From Pseudomonas sp. DY-1 (GTDB taxonomy: Bacteria > Pseudomonadota > Gammaproteobacteria > Pseudomonadales > Pseudomonadaceae): a DNA stretch of 64,000 nucleotides. Position 1 is the first letter of the stretch; every line of letters starts with the position of its first letter. The stretch lies in assembly GCF_003626975.1 (NCBI RefSeq), contig NZ_CP032616.1, forward strand, positions 5,822,399-5,886,398, read 5' to 3'. Positions 26,371 through 35,099 of this stretch are shown one piece after another. Both the position numbers and the translations under genes were made by a program. The notes beneath the pieces are model-generated. The model searched no databases. It was not told where the DNA came from and saw only the letters and a list, made by a program, of their open reading frames with translations.

Positions 26371-27566
26371 ATCCGTCGCGCCTGCTGCTGGCCATCCTCA
26401 TGGTGCTGACCGCCATGGGGGAAATCTCCACTCAACTGATCATTCCCGCCCTCGGTGCCCTCGAACAGGGGCTGGGTGCGGCTCATGGCACCAGTCTCGC
26501 GGCGCTGTCCGCTTTCGTCGCAGCGTTCGGGCTCGGGCAATTGCTGCTCGGGCCGCTGTCCGACCGGGTTGGCCGCCGACCGGTGCTGATCGGCGGTCTC
26601 AGCCTTTATCTGGCCGCAACTGCGTGGATGTTCCTGGCCGATAGCATGTCCGACTTCATTCTCGGCCGTGTGGTCCAGGGCCTTGGTGCCTGCGCGGCAC
26701 TGGTGCTGGCGCGTGCCATCGTGCGTGATGTCTGGAAGACCCAGGCGGCCCCGGCCCTGGCCCTGACCGTGATCGGCATGCTCAGCGCCATCGCCCTGGC
26801 GCCCATGGTGGGCGGCCTGCTCACCCAGTGGGGCGGCTGGCATGCGCCCATCCTTGCTTCCCTGGCCATCGGCAGCCTGGCGCTGCTGGCGGTGCTGGCC
26901 TTCTACCGGGAATCCAACCCCAGTCTCGATCCCAAGGCCGGTCATCCGGCGACGCTGGCGCGCGATTACTTCGACCTGTTCAAGCAGCGTTCCAGCCGCG
27001 CCTTGGCCTTTACCCTGGCAGGTACCTATGGGGCGATGTTCGCGGTGGTGGCCGGTTCATCGGCTGTCTATATCGGCCTGCTGGGACTGAGCGCGGCGGA
27101 GTACGGTCTGGCCTTCGGCGCCACCATTTCCGGACTGATCGCCGGCGCGTTGTTCACCCAACGCAAGATCATGCAACTGGGTCCGCAACGTATCGTTGGT
27201 ATTGGTGTGAGCCTGGTGGCCACGGGTGCACTGACCACCCTGCTGGTGCACGCCACGCTTGGCCTGTCGGTACTCGGCCTCTCATTGCCGCAGGTGTTGG
27301 TGACCCTGGGCGGCGGCATGCTGATTCCGGCTTCGGTGGCCGGTGTGGTCATGCCCAACGCCCACCGCGCTGGCCTTGCCGCCGGCCTGATGGGCTTCGC
27401 CCAGATGCTCGGCGCGACCTTGAGCGGCGTTCTGCTGGGGGCGCTGCAAGATGGCAGCTCCTGGCCGATGGTCGGCGTGCAAGCCGTATTCGCCGTGGCG
27501 GCCATCAGCGGGTTCACGCTGATGACCCGCAAGGCACGCAGCGCGGCGGTTTCTGCGGCGGGGTGA
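26367..27566 (+). CDS. MFS transporter, Bcr/CflA-like drug efflux, 399 aa
   Basis: Twelve-helix major facilitator protein. The cytoplasmic loop motif GPLSDRVGRRPVLIGG (residues 69-84) between helices 2 and 3 is the MFS signature A, and the RAIVRD segment near 120-125 fits Bcr/CflA-type drug:proton antiporters. The start at 26367 overlaps the stop of the 46-aa ORF, so translation is likely coupled. It is divergent from the RND pump operon across a 143-base promoter region, making a two-pump efflux locus that may share regulation. Confidence 0.88.
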   Translation: MNPSRLLLAILMVLTAMGEISTQLIIPALGALEQGLGAAHGTSLAALSAFVAAFGLGQLLLGPLSDRVGRRPVLIGGLSLYLAATAWMFLADSMSDFILGRVVQGLGACAALVLARAIVRDVWKTQAAPALALTVIGMLSAIALAPMVGGLLTQWGGWHAPILASLAIGSLALLAVLAFYRESNPSLDPKAGHPATLARDYFDLFKQRSSRALAFTLAGTYGAMFAVVAGSSAVYIGLLGLSAAEYGLAFGATISGLIAGALFTQRKIMQLGPQRIVGIGVSLVATGALTTLLVHATLGLSVLGLSLPQVLVTLGGGMLIPASVAGVVMPNAHRAGLAAGLMGFAQMLGATLSGVLLGALQDGSSWPMVGVQAVFAVAAISGFTLMTRKARSAAVSAAG

Positions 27567-27804
27567 GGGAAAGGAGAAGCACGCACGGGGCCGCCTGCCC
27601 CAGGCCCGAGACGCAGGGCAGGGACTGACCATCGCCCAAGCTATGCCCGCCAGCCTCGTCGCAGGTCGGTAGAGAGGACTGAGAGATCGTGCGATGGATG
27701 AGAGCATCCATCGCCGTTGGCCCGAATCATGAGGACCCATTCCCCGCCGCTAAGGAGCCGCCTGGTGACCTTCGAGTAGGCCGCCAGGTAACTGGGCGAA
27801 TCGC

Positions 27805-28293
27805 TTACTTGAACAGCGCCGCGTTGGTCGCCAGGACTTCGTCGGCGCACTGGGCGTCCAGGTGGCCACCCGGGGCGCCGGCTACGCCGATGGCGCCGAT
27901 GACGGCATCGCCGGCCTTGACCGGAACGCCACCACCCAGCAGCAGGAAGCCGGGAATGTCGGCCAGGTTGGCGGCGGCCGGGTTCTTCTGGGCGTTCTCC
28001 ATGATGTTCAGGGTCGGGTTCTTGGCGGAGGCGGCAGTGAAGGCCTTGGCGCGGCTGGCTTCTACGGTGTGTGGGCCGGCGTTGTTGGCGCGGGCGAAGG
28101 CTTTCAGCAGGCCGGCGCGGTCCACTACCGAAGCGCTGACGTTGTAGCCCTTGGCCTGGCAGGCGGCGACGGTTGCGACTGCCAGCTTCTGGGCGTCTTC
28201 GCTGGAGATGTTGCTTTCCTTCAGCACGGCGGCCTGGGCGGTGCCCGCGAGGGTCAGGGAGCAGAGCAGGGCAGCGAGGGAAGTACGGGGCAT
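27805..28293 (-). CDS. Secreted GlcG/HbpS-like (DUF336) protein, 162 aa
   Basis: Haem-degrading-protein-like family (GlcG/HbpS, DUF336). A signal peptide ends at GTAQA (residue 21); the mature domain has SASVVDRAGLLKAFARAN and the late GDAVIGAIGVAGAPGG motif of the family. HbpS relatives are exported redox or haem sensors that work with two-component systems. The gene lies just downstream of a FixJ-type response regulator and histidine kinase on the same strand, with a palindrome upstream that also precedes the kinase gene. A link between this protein and that system is inferred. Confidence 0.85.
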   Translation of the reverse strand: MPRTSLAALLCSLTLAGTAQAAVLKESNISSEDAQKLAVATVAACQAKGYNVSASVVDRAGLLKAFARANNAGPHTVEASRAKAFTAASAKNPTLNIMENAQKNPAAANLADIPGFLLLGGGVPVKAGDAVIGAIGVAGAPGGHLDAQCADEVLATNAALFK

Positions 28294-28367
28294 GGCTGTG
28301 TCCTTTCGTGGTGGACTTGAGGTGCAGCCAGTGTGTCTGGAGGGGGGGCGGCGCGGTATTCGCCCGA

Positions 28368-28396
28368 CTACGGGACGGCCTCCGTAGTGCTACGGA
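28368..28396 (-). promoter_or_regulatory. Palindrome TCCGTAG-N2-CTACGGA upstream of the DUF336 gene
   Basis: The palindrome is at 28381-28396, overlaps the response-regulator stop codon, and has an extra half-site CTACGG at 28368-28373. The same palindrome occurs at 30478-30493 before the kinase gene, which suggests a binding site of the adjacent FixJ-type regulator. Confidence 0.6.
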
Positions 28397-29016
28397 GGTG
28401 GCGAGTCGAGCAGGCTGGCGTATTGGCGGATGAGCTGCGCCAGCGAGTCGGTTTCGAGCTTGGCGAAGACGTTGGCCCGATAGGTTTCCACGGTGCGCGG
28501 CGACAACTCGAACTCGCGTGCGATCTCTTTGTTGCTCATGCCCTGGACGATGCGTTCCAGCACATCGCGCTCGCGCCCCGAGAGGCGCCCCAGCCGCTCG
28601 ACGGCGGCCTGGGTCACCGCCTGACGCTCGCGGCTGGCGATGTGGGTGCGCACGGCGGTCTGAACTGCGTCGAGGAAGACATCGTCGTCCGCCGGCTTCT
28701 GCAGGAACTCCATGGCGCCGCCCTTGAAGGCCCGGCGGCAGAGGTCGACGTTGGCGTGGCCGGTGAGCATCACCACCGGCAGGTCGGAGACTTCCGCCAG
28801 GCGGGCCAGCACGTCCAGCCCGCCGATGCCCGGCATGCGAATGTCCAGCACCACGCAACCGATGGCCTGCGGCGCCAGCGAGTCGAGAAAAACCTGGGGA
28901 TCGCTGAATCCCTCACTGCGTAGTCCAACGCTGCGCAGCAACAGCGCCAGGGCGTCGCGCACGGCGTCGTCATCGTCCACCAGGTAAACGAGCGGAGAGT
29001 GTGCGGGGAGGCTCAT
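28390..29016 (-). CDS. FixJ/NarL-type response regulator, 208 aa
   Basis: Two-domain transcriptional regulator. The receiver domain (1-122) has the acidic pocket DDDD near 14-17, phospho-acceptor Asp58 in VVLDIRMPG, and KP at the end. The LuxR-type helix-turn-helix follows (LSGRERDVLERIVQGMSNKE to PRTVETYRANVFAKL, about 143-190). Its start overlaps the kinase stop by four bases. The domain plan matches the FixJ/TodT/StyR group, which control aromatic or alcohol oxidation. Its target is probably the DUF336 gene and its own operon. Confidence 0.9.
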   Translation of the reverse strand: MSLPAHSPLVYLVDDDDAVRDALALLLRSVGLRSEGFSDPQVFLDSLAPQAIGCVVLDIRMPGIGGLDVLARLAEVSDLPVVMLTGHANVDLCRRAFKGGAMEFLQKPADDDVFLDAVQTAVRTHIASRERQAVTQAAVERLGRLSGRERDVLERIVQGMSNKEIAREFELSPRTVETYRANVFAKLETDSLAQLIRQYASLLDSPPP

Positions 29017-30452
29017 GCATCGGCTCCGGCGAGGGGCAGGCGCAGGGTGAAGCAGGCGCCTCGGGGTTCGAGGTTGCGAACGCTGATGCGGCCGTCCATT
29101 GCGCCGGCCAGGGTTTCGCAGAGTGTCAGGCCCAGCCCCATACCGTGCGGTCGCGTGGTGTAGAAGGGCTCGAACAGGCGCGGCAGCGCATCGGCGGGAA
29201 TGCCCGGACCGTCGTCGCTGACGCTGAATACATAGCCGCTGTCCTCGACACCGCCAGAAAGGCCGATGTTGCGGGTACTCGTCGCGTCGGCGGCGTTCTG
29301 CACCAGGTTGTGCAGGATCTGCTCGAGGGCCACCCGGTCGCCCAGCGGCCGCTCGCCCGGAGAGGCGTTGCGCCAGGTCAGGCGGATGCCACGGCGCGCC
29401 AGTTCCTGTTCGCGCAGGAACAGCAGCGAAGCCGCCAGCGCATCGGGATCGACCGCCGTGCGGGGCGAGGGTGAGCTGGGCTGCACCAGCTCGCGCATGC
29501 GCTGGATGATGTCGGCCGCGCGGCGTGCCTGGCCGGCGCTGGCGAGCAGGGCCTGGCGCACTGCCGGGCGTTCCTCTTCGTCATCCAGCAGGCGTTCGGC
29601 GGCACGCACCTGGGCGAGGATGGCGGTCAGCGGCTGGTTCAGCTCGTGGGCGATGCCAGCCGCCATCTCGCCCAGGGTGCTCAGCCGTGTCATTGCGGCC
29701 AGACGGGCTTCTTCCTGCTGCCGCCTGGCGTCGGCGCGCGTACGCTGCCAGACGCTCGTACCGGCGGCCAGCAGGCAACTGGCGACCGCCCAGACCAGCC
29801 ATTCCATCCAGGGCCAATCGCTGGGCGTCAGCCGTTTCCAACTGTGCAGGGGAAAGGGTTGGCTGACCGCGCCCAAGGGTTTGTGCAGGTCGATCAACCA
29901 GCCCAGCGAGCTGGCGCTGGATTGGCGTGCCAGCAGGGTCAGCGGCCCGGCGCCCACATCCAGCGTCAGCGTGGCCAGCGAGGGGGGGAAATCGGCGGTC
30001 GGTATGAGTTGCCGCGCATCCAGCAACAGGCTCCAGCTCGACGGTGCCACCAGCCAGTAGCGTGCCTCGTCCAGCGGCTGCGTGACGGGACGCTTCAGTT
30101 GGCGTGCCTGCTCGATCGTCGCAGCGAAGTTCGGCGGGGCGGCGAGGCTGCCCGTCCAGGTTCCGTCGCGCAGGAAACCCAGGCCCAGCAGTTGTGGCAT
30201 GGAGGGTTGCAGGCTGGGGAGCAGGCGTTCGGGATCAGGCGGATGCGACAACGCGGCCAGGGTGGCCAGCACAGCCTCGTGCTGCACCGTCTTCTGGCTG
30301 AGCATGCGCTGGGCGATGCTGGTGTCCTGGAGAAAGCGCTCACGTCGGTCGGCATGGTCCTGCCAGCCGATCCAGGCGGCGACGGGGCAGAACAGCACCA
30401 GCCAGAGCAGGAATGTGCGGGTATTGGTCAGGGGTTTCACGGTGTGCATCAT
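29013..30452 (-). CDS. Membrane sensor histidine kinase, 479 aa
   Basis: Two membrane helices (about 13-30 and 218-238) enclose a periplasmic domain of roughly 185 residues with no family I recognise. The cytoplasmic part has the H-box GIAHELNQPLTAI with His269, the N-box NLVQNAADA, and G boxes DDGPGIP and GMGLGLTLCE. The HELNQPLTA form is typical of FixL/DctB-type kinases that pair with FixJ or NtrC-like regulators. The stop overlaps the regulator start by four bases. A palindrome shared with the DUF336 promoter lies 26 bases before the start codon. Confidence 0.9.
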   Translation of the reverse strand: MMHTVKPLTNTRTFLLWLVLFCPVAAWIGWQDHADRRERFLQDTSIAQRMLSQKTVQHEAVLATLAALSHPPDPERLLPSLQPSMPQLLGLGFLRDGTWTGSLAAPPNFAATIEQARQLKRPVTQPLDEARYWLVAPSSWSLLLDARQLIPTADFPPSLATLTLDVGAGPLTLLARQSSASSLGWLIDLHKPLGAVSQPFPLHSWKRLTPSDWPWMEWLVWAVASCLLAAGTSVWQRTRADARRQQEEARLAAMTRLSTLGEMAAGIAHELNQPLTAILAQVRAAERLLDDEEERPAVRQALLASAGQARRAADIIQRMRELVQPSSPSPRTAVDPDALAASLLFLREQELARRGIRLTWRNASPGERPLGDRVALEQILHNLVQNAADATSTRNIGLSGGVEDSGYVFSVSDDGPGIPADALPRLFEPFYTTRPHGMGLGLTLCETLAGAMDGRISVRNLEPRGACFTLRLPLAGADA

Positions 30453-30477
30453 GCCTGGCCTGTGCCGATGGCGGCCA

Positions 30478-30493
30478 TCCGTAGGGCTACGGA
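30478..30493 (-). promoter_or_regulatory. Palindrome TCCGTAG-N2-CTACGGA before the kinase gene
   Basis: Identical arms to the palindrome at 28381-28396, located in the gap between the divergent kinase and GST genes. It supports autoregulation of the two-component operon. Confidence 0.6.
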
Positions 30494-30699
30494 GGAGCGG
30501 TGCGATTCGCCGCGCGGGGCAGGGGCTGGAGCCAAGTGGGGCGAGTCCATCGGTGGCATCTGTCGGGCCTGGTTGCGGATGTCGAGTGGGCGTGGCTGCG
30601 TTGCAGCCCTCTGGTCACTCCCGCAAGGCTCCTGCCGCCCTACAATGCTTCGGGTTCCATTCAAGACCACTGTCTTTTGTCCTGCATGAGGGGGTTCAA

Positions 30700-31545
30700 A
30701 TGTCCGATGCACGCTATGTTCCGCCGGAAGTATGGCGGCACCTCGAACCGTCCGGGGGCGAGTTCGCCAACATCAACCGCCCGGTCGCGGGGCCGACCCA
30801 TGAGCGCGAGTTGCCGGTGGGCAAGCATCCGTTACAGCTCTATTCGCTGGCGACGCCCAACGGGGTGAAGGTGACCATTCTGCTGGAAGAGCTGCTGGCC
30901 CTGGGGCATGCCGGCGCCGAGTACGACGCCTGGCTCATCCGCATTACAGAGGGCGATCAGTTCTCCAGTGGATTCGTCGAGATAAACCCGAACTCGAAGA
31001 TTCCCGTGCTGGTGGATTACAGCCAGGAAAAGCCCATCCGCATCTTCGAGTCGGGCTCGATCCTGCTGTATCTCGCGGAGAAGTTCGGCCGCTTCCTGCC
31101 GTCCGATCTGGCAACGCGCACCGAAACGTTGAACTGGCTGTTCTGGCAAATGGGGTCGGCGCCCTACCTGGGGGGAGGTTTCGGGCACTTCTACGCCTAC
31201 GCGCCGGAGAAGTTCGAGTACGCGATCAACCGATTCACCATGGAGACGAAGCGCCAACTGGATGTTCTGGATCGCCGTCTCGCCGATCACCGCTATCTCG
31301 CCGGCGACACCTACACCATCGCCGACATGGCCGTCTGGCCCTGGTACGGCCAACTGGTGCGGGGGCATCTGTACTCCGCGGCGGAATTCCTCTCCGCCCA
31401 TGAGTACGTCCATGTGCTGCGCTGGGCCGAGGAGATCGCCCAGCGGCCTGCGGTGAAGCGTGGTCGGCGAGTCAACCGCACCTGGGGTGATCCGGCGGAA
31501 CAGTGCCCGGAGCGGCATCAGGCATCCGATCTGGACGGAGACTGA
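30700..31545 (+). CDS. YghU-like glutathione S-transferase, 281 aa
   Basis: Member of the nu-class-like GST group (YghU/YfcG), which have disulfide-bond reductase or peroxidase activity with glutathione. The thioredoxin-like domain starts about residue 45 (LQLYSLATPNGVKVTILLEE) after a 40-residue N-terminal extension typical of YghU, with NPNSKIPVLVD and FESGSILLYLAEK forming the glutathione site. The all-alpha domain contains YTIADMAVWPWYG. The start at 30700 gives MSDARYVPPEVWRHLEP, as in relatives. Monocistronic. Confidence 0.9.
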   Translation: MSDARYVPPEVWRHLEPSGGEFANINRPVAGPTHERELPVGKHPLQLYSLATPNGVKVTILLEELLALGHAGAEYDAWLIRITEGDQFSSGFVEINPNSKIPVLVDYSQEKPIRIFESGSILLYLAEKFGRFLPSDLATRTETLNWLFWQMGSAPYLGGGFGHFYAYAPEKFEYAINRFTMETKRQLDVLDRRLADHRYLAGDTYTIADMAVWPWYGQLVRGHLYSAAEFLSAHEYVHVLRWAEEIAQRPAVKRGRRVNRTWGDPAEQCPERHQASDLDGD

Positions 31546-31599
31546 TGCCCGCTTGGCGTTGGGGATAGCCAGTCTGGAAGATTTGTGCAGCTGGCGGGT

Positions 31600-32214
31600 T
31601 CAGAGCTTCTTGCCGCTACTGGCCACCGCTGGCCTCAACGCCCGCGCTACTTCACCCTGGATTTTGTAGGCCGGGGCTTCCACCGAGTTGTAGTCCCGTG
31701 TGTAGCGCTTGGCGAAGTCCGCCACGCCCCATTCCAGGTACTGCTTTACGTGGTGCAGTTCATGAGCCCAGAGGGCGACGTTGTTCTGCGCGTCGTCCTC
31801 GTTGCGGAAAACGATCACGTCCACCAGGGTCACCGCTTCCACGTCCGGGTTCTGCATCAGGGTGTTGGCGGCGTTCATCTCGGCATCGACGCCCACCTTG
31901 TAGCGGGCCGTGTCCAGCACCTGCAGGTCGTAGTAAGGCTCCAGCTGCGCACGGATGTGCAGTGGAATGGGGTACAGAACGGTCGCTGGCATGTTGTTGC
32001 GCGACTCCACGATCCACTGTTGCAGGCTGGTGGCGGCCATCTGGTTGACCCCTTCCAGCAGCGGGGCAATGTCCCCCTGGCTTCCCGGTGCGCAGAAACA
32101 GGTCACCACGCACACCTGCGATTGCCCGGCGGGACAGGCAAGGGCGGCGGTGGAAACGAAGGGCAGGGCAAGAATGGTCTGACGCAGGAATGTGCGAAGG
32201 GATACAGCGAACAA
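31600..32214 (-). CDS. Secreted DUF4157-like protein with HExxH motif, 204 aa
   Basis: A signal peptide of about 26 residues ends at ALA-C; Cys at 27, 35, 39 and 41 may form disulfides or a lipoprotein end. The core has HELHHVKQYLEWG with HExxH at 151-155, then DFAKRYTRDY, which matches DUF4157-type metallopeptidase-like domains seen in toxins and secreted proteins. Whether it is a peptidase is unproven; the family is often only structurally zincin-like. It is convergent with the GST gene and not in an obvious operon. Confidence 0.7.
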   Translation of the reverse strand: MFAVSLRTFLRQTILALPFVSTAALACPAGQSQVCVVTCFCAPGSQGDIAPLLEGVNQMAATSLQQWIVESRNNMPATVLYPIPLHIRAQLEPYYDLQVLDTARYKVGVDAEMNAANTLMQNPDVEAVTLVDVIVFRNEDDAQNNVALWAHELHHVKQYLEWGVADFAKRYTRDYNSVEAPAYKIQGEVARALRPAVASSGKKL

Positions 32215-32420
32215 GGAGCCTCCCGGAGGCGCTGACGGAGCGCGCCATTATGGACAGCGGTGGCGGGGATTGGTTGCGCAATCCCCATCCGGCTGTCGGC
32301 CGATGTTCAAACGGTCTTCGTTTCCTGGGGCAGGCACGTGGCGGATGTGGAATTGTCGATTGCGTCCTGGAATGTCATGTCGCATGCTCTTCGCAGTCCT
32401 GCACAGGTATCCCTAAGTCC

Positions 32421-33371
32421 ATGAAAAATATAGCAATGGTATTGTTTCAGGACTTCCTGCTCCTGGACATCGCCGGTCCGCTTGAAGTCTTCTCCATCGC
32501 CAACCGCTATCTGCCGGCCGACAAGCATTACCGGATCATCACCATTGGCACCGAGACCAGCGCTATTCGGGCCTCCAACGGCACCTTGATGCAGGCGGAG
32601 CTTAGCCTGGAGGAAGCCGTCGATGCCTACGACCTGCTGCTGGTCCCCGGCGGGCCAGGCGCCTACCTCAAACCCTTCCCTGAGCTGGTGGACTGGCTGC
32701 CGCGGGCCTGTGAAAAGGCCGGGCGCTTCGGTTCCATCTGCACGGGCGCGTTCATTCTCGGTTTTGCGGGGTTGCTGGATGGACATCGGGTGACAACGCA
32801 CTGGCATTACACCGATCGTCTGGCCAAGGCCTTCCCCAGGGCACAGGTTCAGACCGACCACATTTTCCTGGAGGATGGTCGCCTGGTGTCCTCTGGGGGC
32901 GTCACTGCCGGTATCGACCTGGCGCTGTCGATGGTCGCCAAGGACCACGGCCGCAAGGTCGCCCTGGATGTGGCCAAGGTGCTGCTGGTGGTCATGACGC
33001 GTCAGGGCGGGCAGGCGCAGTTCAGCCCGCTGGTGGCGACGATCAGCACCCACGAGACACCGATCAGCCGGGTGCAGAGCCATGTGCTGGAGCGCCTGGA
33101 CGAATCCTTCAGCGTCGCGCGAATGGCCGAGATCGCGGCCATGAGTCCGCGTCACTTCGCCCGTACCTTCGTCCGTGAGGTGCAGATGACGCCCATGGAT
33201 TTCCTGCAGAACGCCCGTATCGATCACGCCAGGAACCTGCTGGAAACCAGCGACCTGCCACTGAAGACCATTGCCTTTCGCAGTGGCTTCGGCAGCGTGC
33301 GCGTGATGCGTCAGCGCTTCACCGAGCGGCTCGGGCTGACCCCCCTGCAATACCGCCAGCAGTTCAGCTGA
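32421..33371 (+). CDS. GlxA-type AraC family transcriptional regulator, 316 aa
   Basis: The N-terminal DJ-1/PfpI-like amidotransferase domain (1-180) has a Cys in GSICTGAFILGFAGLL at the nucleophile-elbow position, and the C-terminal AraC DNA-binding domain (about 215-316) has two helix-turn-helix units, MAEIAAMSPRHFARTFVREV and LKTIAFRSGFGSVRVMRQRF. Such GlxA-like regulators include those for arginine or quaternary-amine catabolism. The start at 32421 gives the normal N terminus MKNIAMVLFQDFLLLDIAG. No clear target gene is adjacent, so its regulon is unknown. Confidence 0.88.
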   Translation: MKNIAMVLFQDFLLLDIAGPLEVFSIANRYLPADKHYRIITIGTETSAIRASNGTLMQAELSLEEAVDAYDLLLVPGGPGAYLKPFPELVDWLPRACEKAGRFGSICTGAFILGFAGLLDGHRVTTHWHYTDRLAKAFPRAQVQTDHIFLEDGRLVSSGGVTAGIDLALSMVAKDHGRKVALDVAKVLLVVMTRQGGQAQFSPLVATISTHETPISRVQSHVLERLDESFSVARMAEIAAMSPRHFARTFVREVQMTPMDFLQNARIDHARNLLETSDLPLKTIAFRSGFGSVRVMRQRFTERLGLTPLQYRQQFS

Positions 33372-33606
33372 GCCGCAGTGTCCGCATCGGGCACTGCGAT
33401 GTCCGTATTCGGCACCGCCGCAGAGTTGTCGTACATCTTCCAACTGACAAGATAAAGGCCATTCGTCGGGAGCCTGGCACATGGCTGTCGGTGTGCTGAC
33501 GCACGCCTGCAAAGAACCACTGGCCTCATTGCCAATCAGCAGCTTGCTGGTGATGGCCCTCACTCACCCTGCCAGACCCACCGTCTCACCACGATGGACT
33601 GAAGCA

Positions 33607-34047
33607 ATGCCACGATCCGAGTTCCACGCCACGGGCGCCCCCGGTGCAATCTCCGGGGACGATGTGGCGTTCTCCACCGCAGGTGGGCTGAGCGCCAGCC
33701 GCGAACGCCTGGTCAAGCAGCTGATTCTCGCCAACCTCGCCAGCAGCCTTGAAGTCACCGCCCTGGCCGATGCCTGTTCTCTGTCCCGAAGCCATTTTTC
33801 CAGGGCATTCAAATGCAGCACCGGACTGTCGCCCCGGGAATGGATTCAGCGCCAACGTATCGCCCGCGCCAAGGAGCTGATTCGCCGCTCCGAGCTGAGC
33901 CTGATCCAGATCGGCCTGGAATGCGGCTTCTGCGATCAGGCGCATTTCTGCCGCAGTTTCTCGCGCAGCGTCGGGGTCACGCCCCTGACCTGGCGCCTCG
34001 GAGCGCGGCTCGACCCCAACGACTCCGCCACCAGGAATACCCCATGA
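33607..34047 (+). CDS. Short AraC-type DNA-binding protein, 146 aa
   Basis: Essentially only an AraC DNA-binding domain: the two helix-turn-helix units are near VTALADACSLSRSHFSRAFK and LIQIGLECGFCDQAHFCRSF, followed by the family ending VGVTPLTWR. No effector domain is present. The frame is open upstream to a possible start at 33481, but 33607 is chosen because the upstream part has no family character; the ribosome-binding site is weak for both. Its stop overlaps the start of the next LysR gene by four bases, an unusual tandem of two regulators. Confidence 0.8.
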   Translation: MPRSEFHATGAPGAISGDDVAFSTAGGLSASRERLVKQLILANLASSLEVTALADACSLSRSHFSRAFKCSTGLSPREWIQRQRIARAKELIRRSELSLIQIGLECGFCDQAHFCRSFSRSVGVTPLTWRLGARLDPNDSATRNTP

Positions 34048-34979
34048 ACCGAAACCAACTGCGTCGCGTCGACCTCAACCTCCTGGTCGTTTTCGAGGCC
34101 CTGATGTTCGAGAAGAATGTGACGCGGGTAGCCGAGAAGCTTTTCCTCGGCCAGTCGGCGGTGAGTGCGTCGCTTGCACGTTTGCGCGACCTGTTCGACG
34201 ACCCGCTGCTGATCCGCCAGGGCCGTGGCATGGAAGCCACGCCGAGGGCACAGGCCATCCTCGAGGAGTTGCGTCCGGCGCTGGACGCCATTTCCGGCGC
34301 GGTGAGCCGTGCCAAGGATTTCGACCCTGCCAGCAGTCGCGAGATATTCCGCATCGGCCTTTCCGACGATGCCGAATTCGGCCTGTTCCCGGAGCTGCTG
34401 CGGCGTCTGCGCGAGGAGGCTCCCGGCATAAAGGTGGTGGTGCGGCGGGTGAACTACCTGCTGCTGCCGTCGCTGCTGGCATCCGGAGAGATTTCCGTGG
34501 GCGTCAGCTACACCCAGGAACTGCCGGCCAATGCCAAGCGCCGAAAACTGCGCGACATCCCCTGCAAGGTGCTGCGTGGTGACGACCGGCCGGAGCCGCT
34601 GACCCTGGACGACTACTGCGAGCGGCCGCACGCCATGGTGTCCTTCTCCGGGGACCTGTGCGGCAACATCGACCTCGACCTGCAACGGGTGGAACGCAGC
34701 CGTAACGTCGTGCTGGCGGTGCCGCAGTTCAGCGGCCTGCGTTCGTTGCTGCCGCGCACCGAGCTGATCGCCACTGTGCCCGACTATGCCGCCTGTGCAT
34801 TGGTCGCGGGCACCAGCCTGCGCGCCGAGGATCCACCGTTTTCCATTGCTCCGGCCGAGCTCTCCATGGTCTGGAGCGGGGCGCATGACAACGACCCGGC
34901 GGAGCGCTGGTTGCGCACGCACATCGTCGAACACATGTCGCGTCCGCTGCACCAGATGGTTGGGAGCGCAGCCTTCTAG
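34044..34979 (+). CDS. LysR family transcriptional regulator, 311 aa
   Basis: LysR regulator of the NodD/LinR-like branch: the N terminus MNRNQLRRVDLNLLVVFEAL and FLGQSAVSASLARLRDLFDD give the winged helix-turn-helix in the form typical of that branch. The effector-binding domain covers residues 95-300. It is translationally coupled to the short AraC gene and is followed by a Tat-exported amidohydrolase on the same strand, its most likely target. Confidence 0.88.
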   Translation: MNRNQLRRVDLNLLVVFEALMFEKNVTRVAEKLFLGQSAVSASLARLRDLFDDPLLIRQGRGMEATPRAQAILEELRPALDAISGAVSRAKDFDPASSREIFRIGLSDDAEFGLFPELLRRLREEAPGIKVVVRRVNYLLLPSLLASGEISVGVSYTQELPANAKRRKLRDIPCKVLRGDDRPEPLTLDDYCERPHAMVSFSGDLCGNIDLDLQRVERSRNVVLAVPQFSGLRSLLPRTELIATVPDYAACALVAGTSLRAEDPPFSIAPAELSMVWSGAHDNDPAERWLRTHIVEHMSRPLHQMVGSAAF

Positions 34980-35099
34980 AACGGGCGTTCCAGCTGAAGA
35001 ACAGCACATTCGTGCAATCGTTGCATGAGAGGACACGGCATCCTCGGGGTCCGATTTTCGCCGCCAGCCCCGGCGAGCGCGACGACCGAGGAACCGTTC

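Noticed and set aside
27567..27804. Possible gene or RNA between the MFS and DUF336 genes
   Set aside because: Convergent gap with no clear frame, hairpin with T run, or repeat.
27641..28858. Long minus-strand frame spanning the DUF336 and response-regulator genes
   Set aside because: Arg/Pro/Gly-rich shadow frame; the two genes in the other frame have signal peptide, receiver and HTH motifs.
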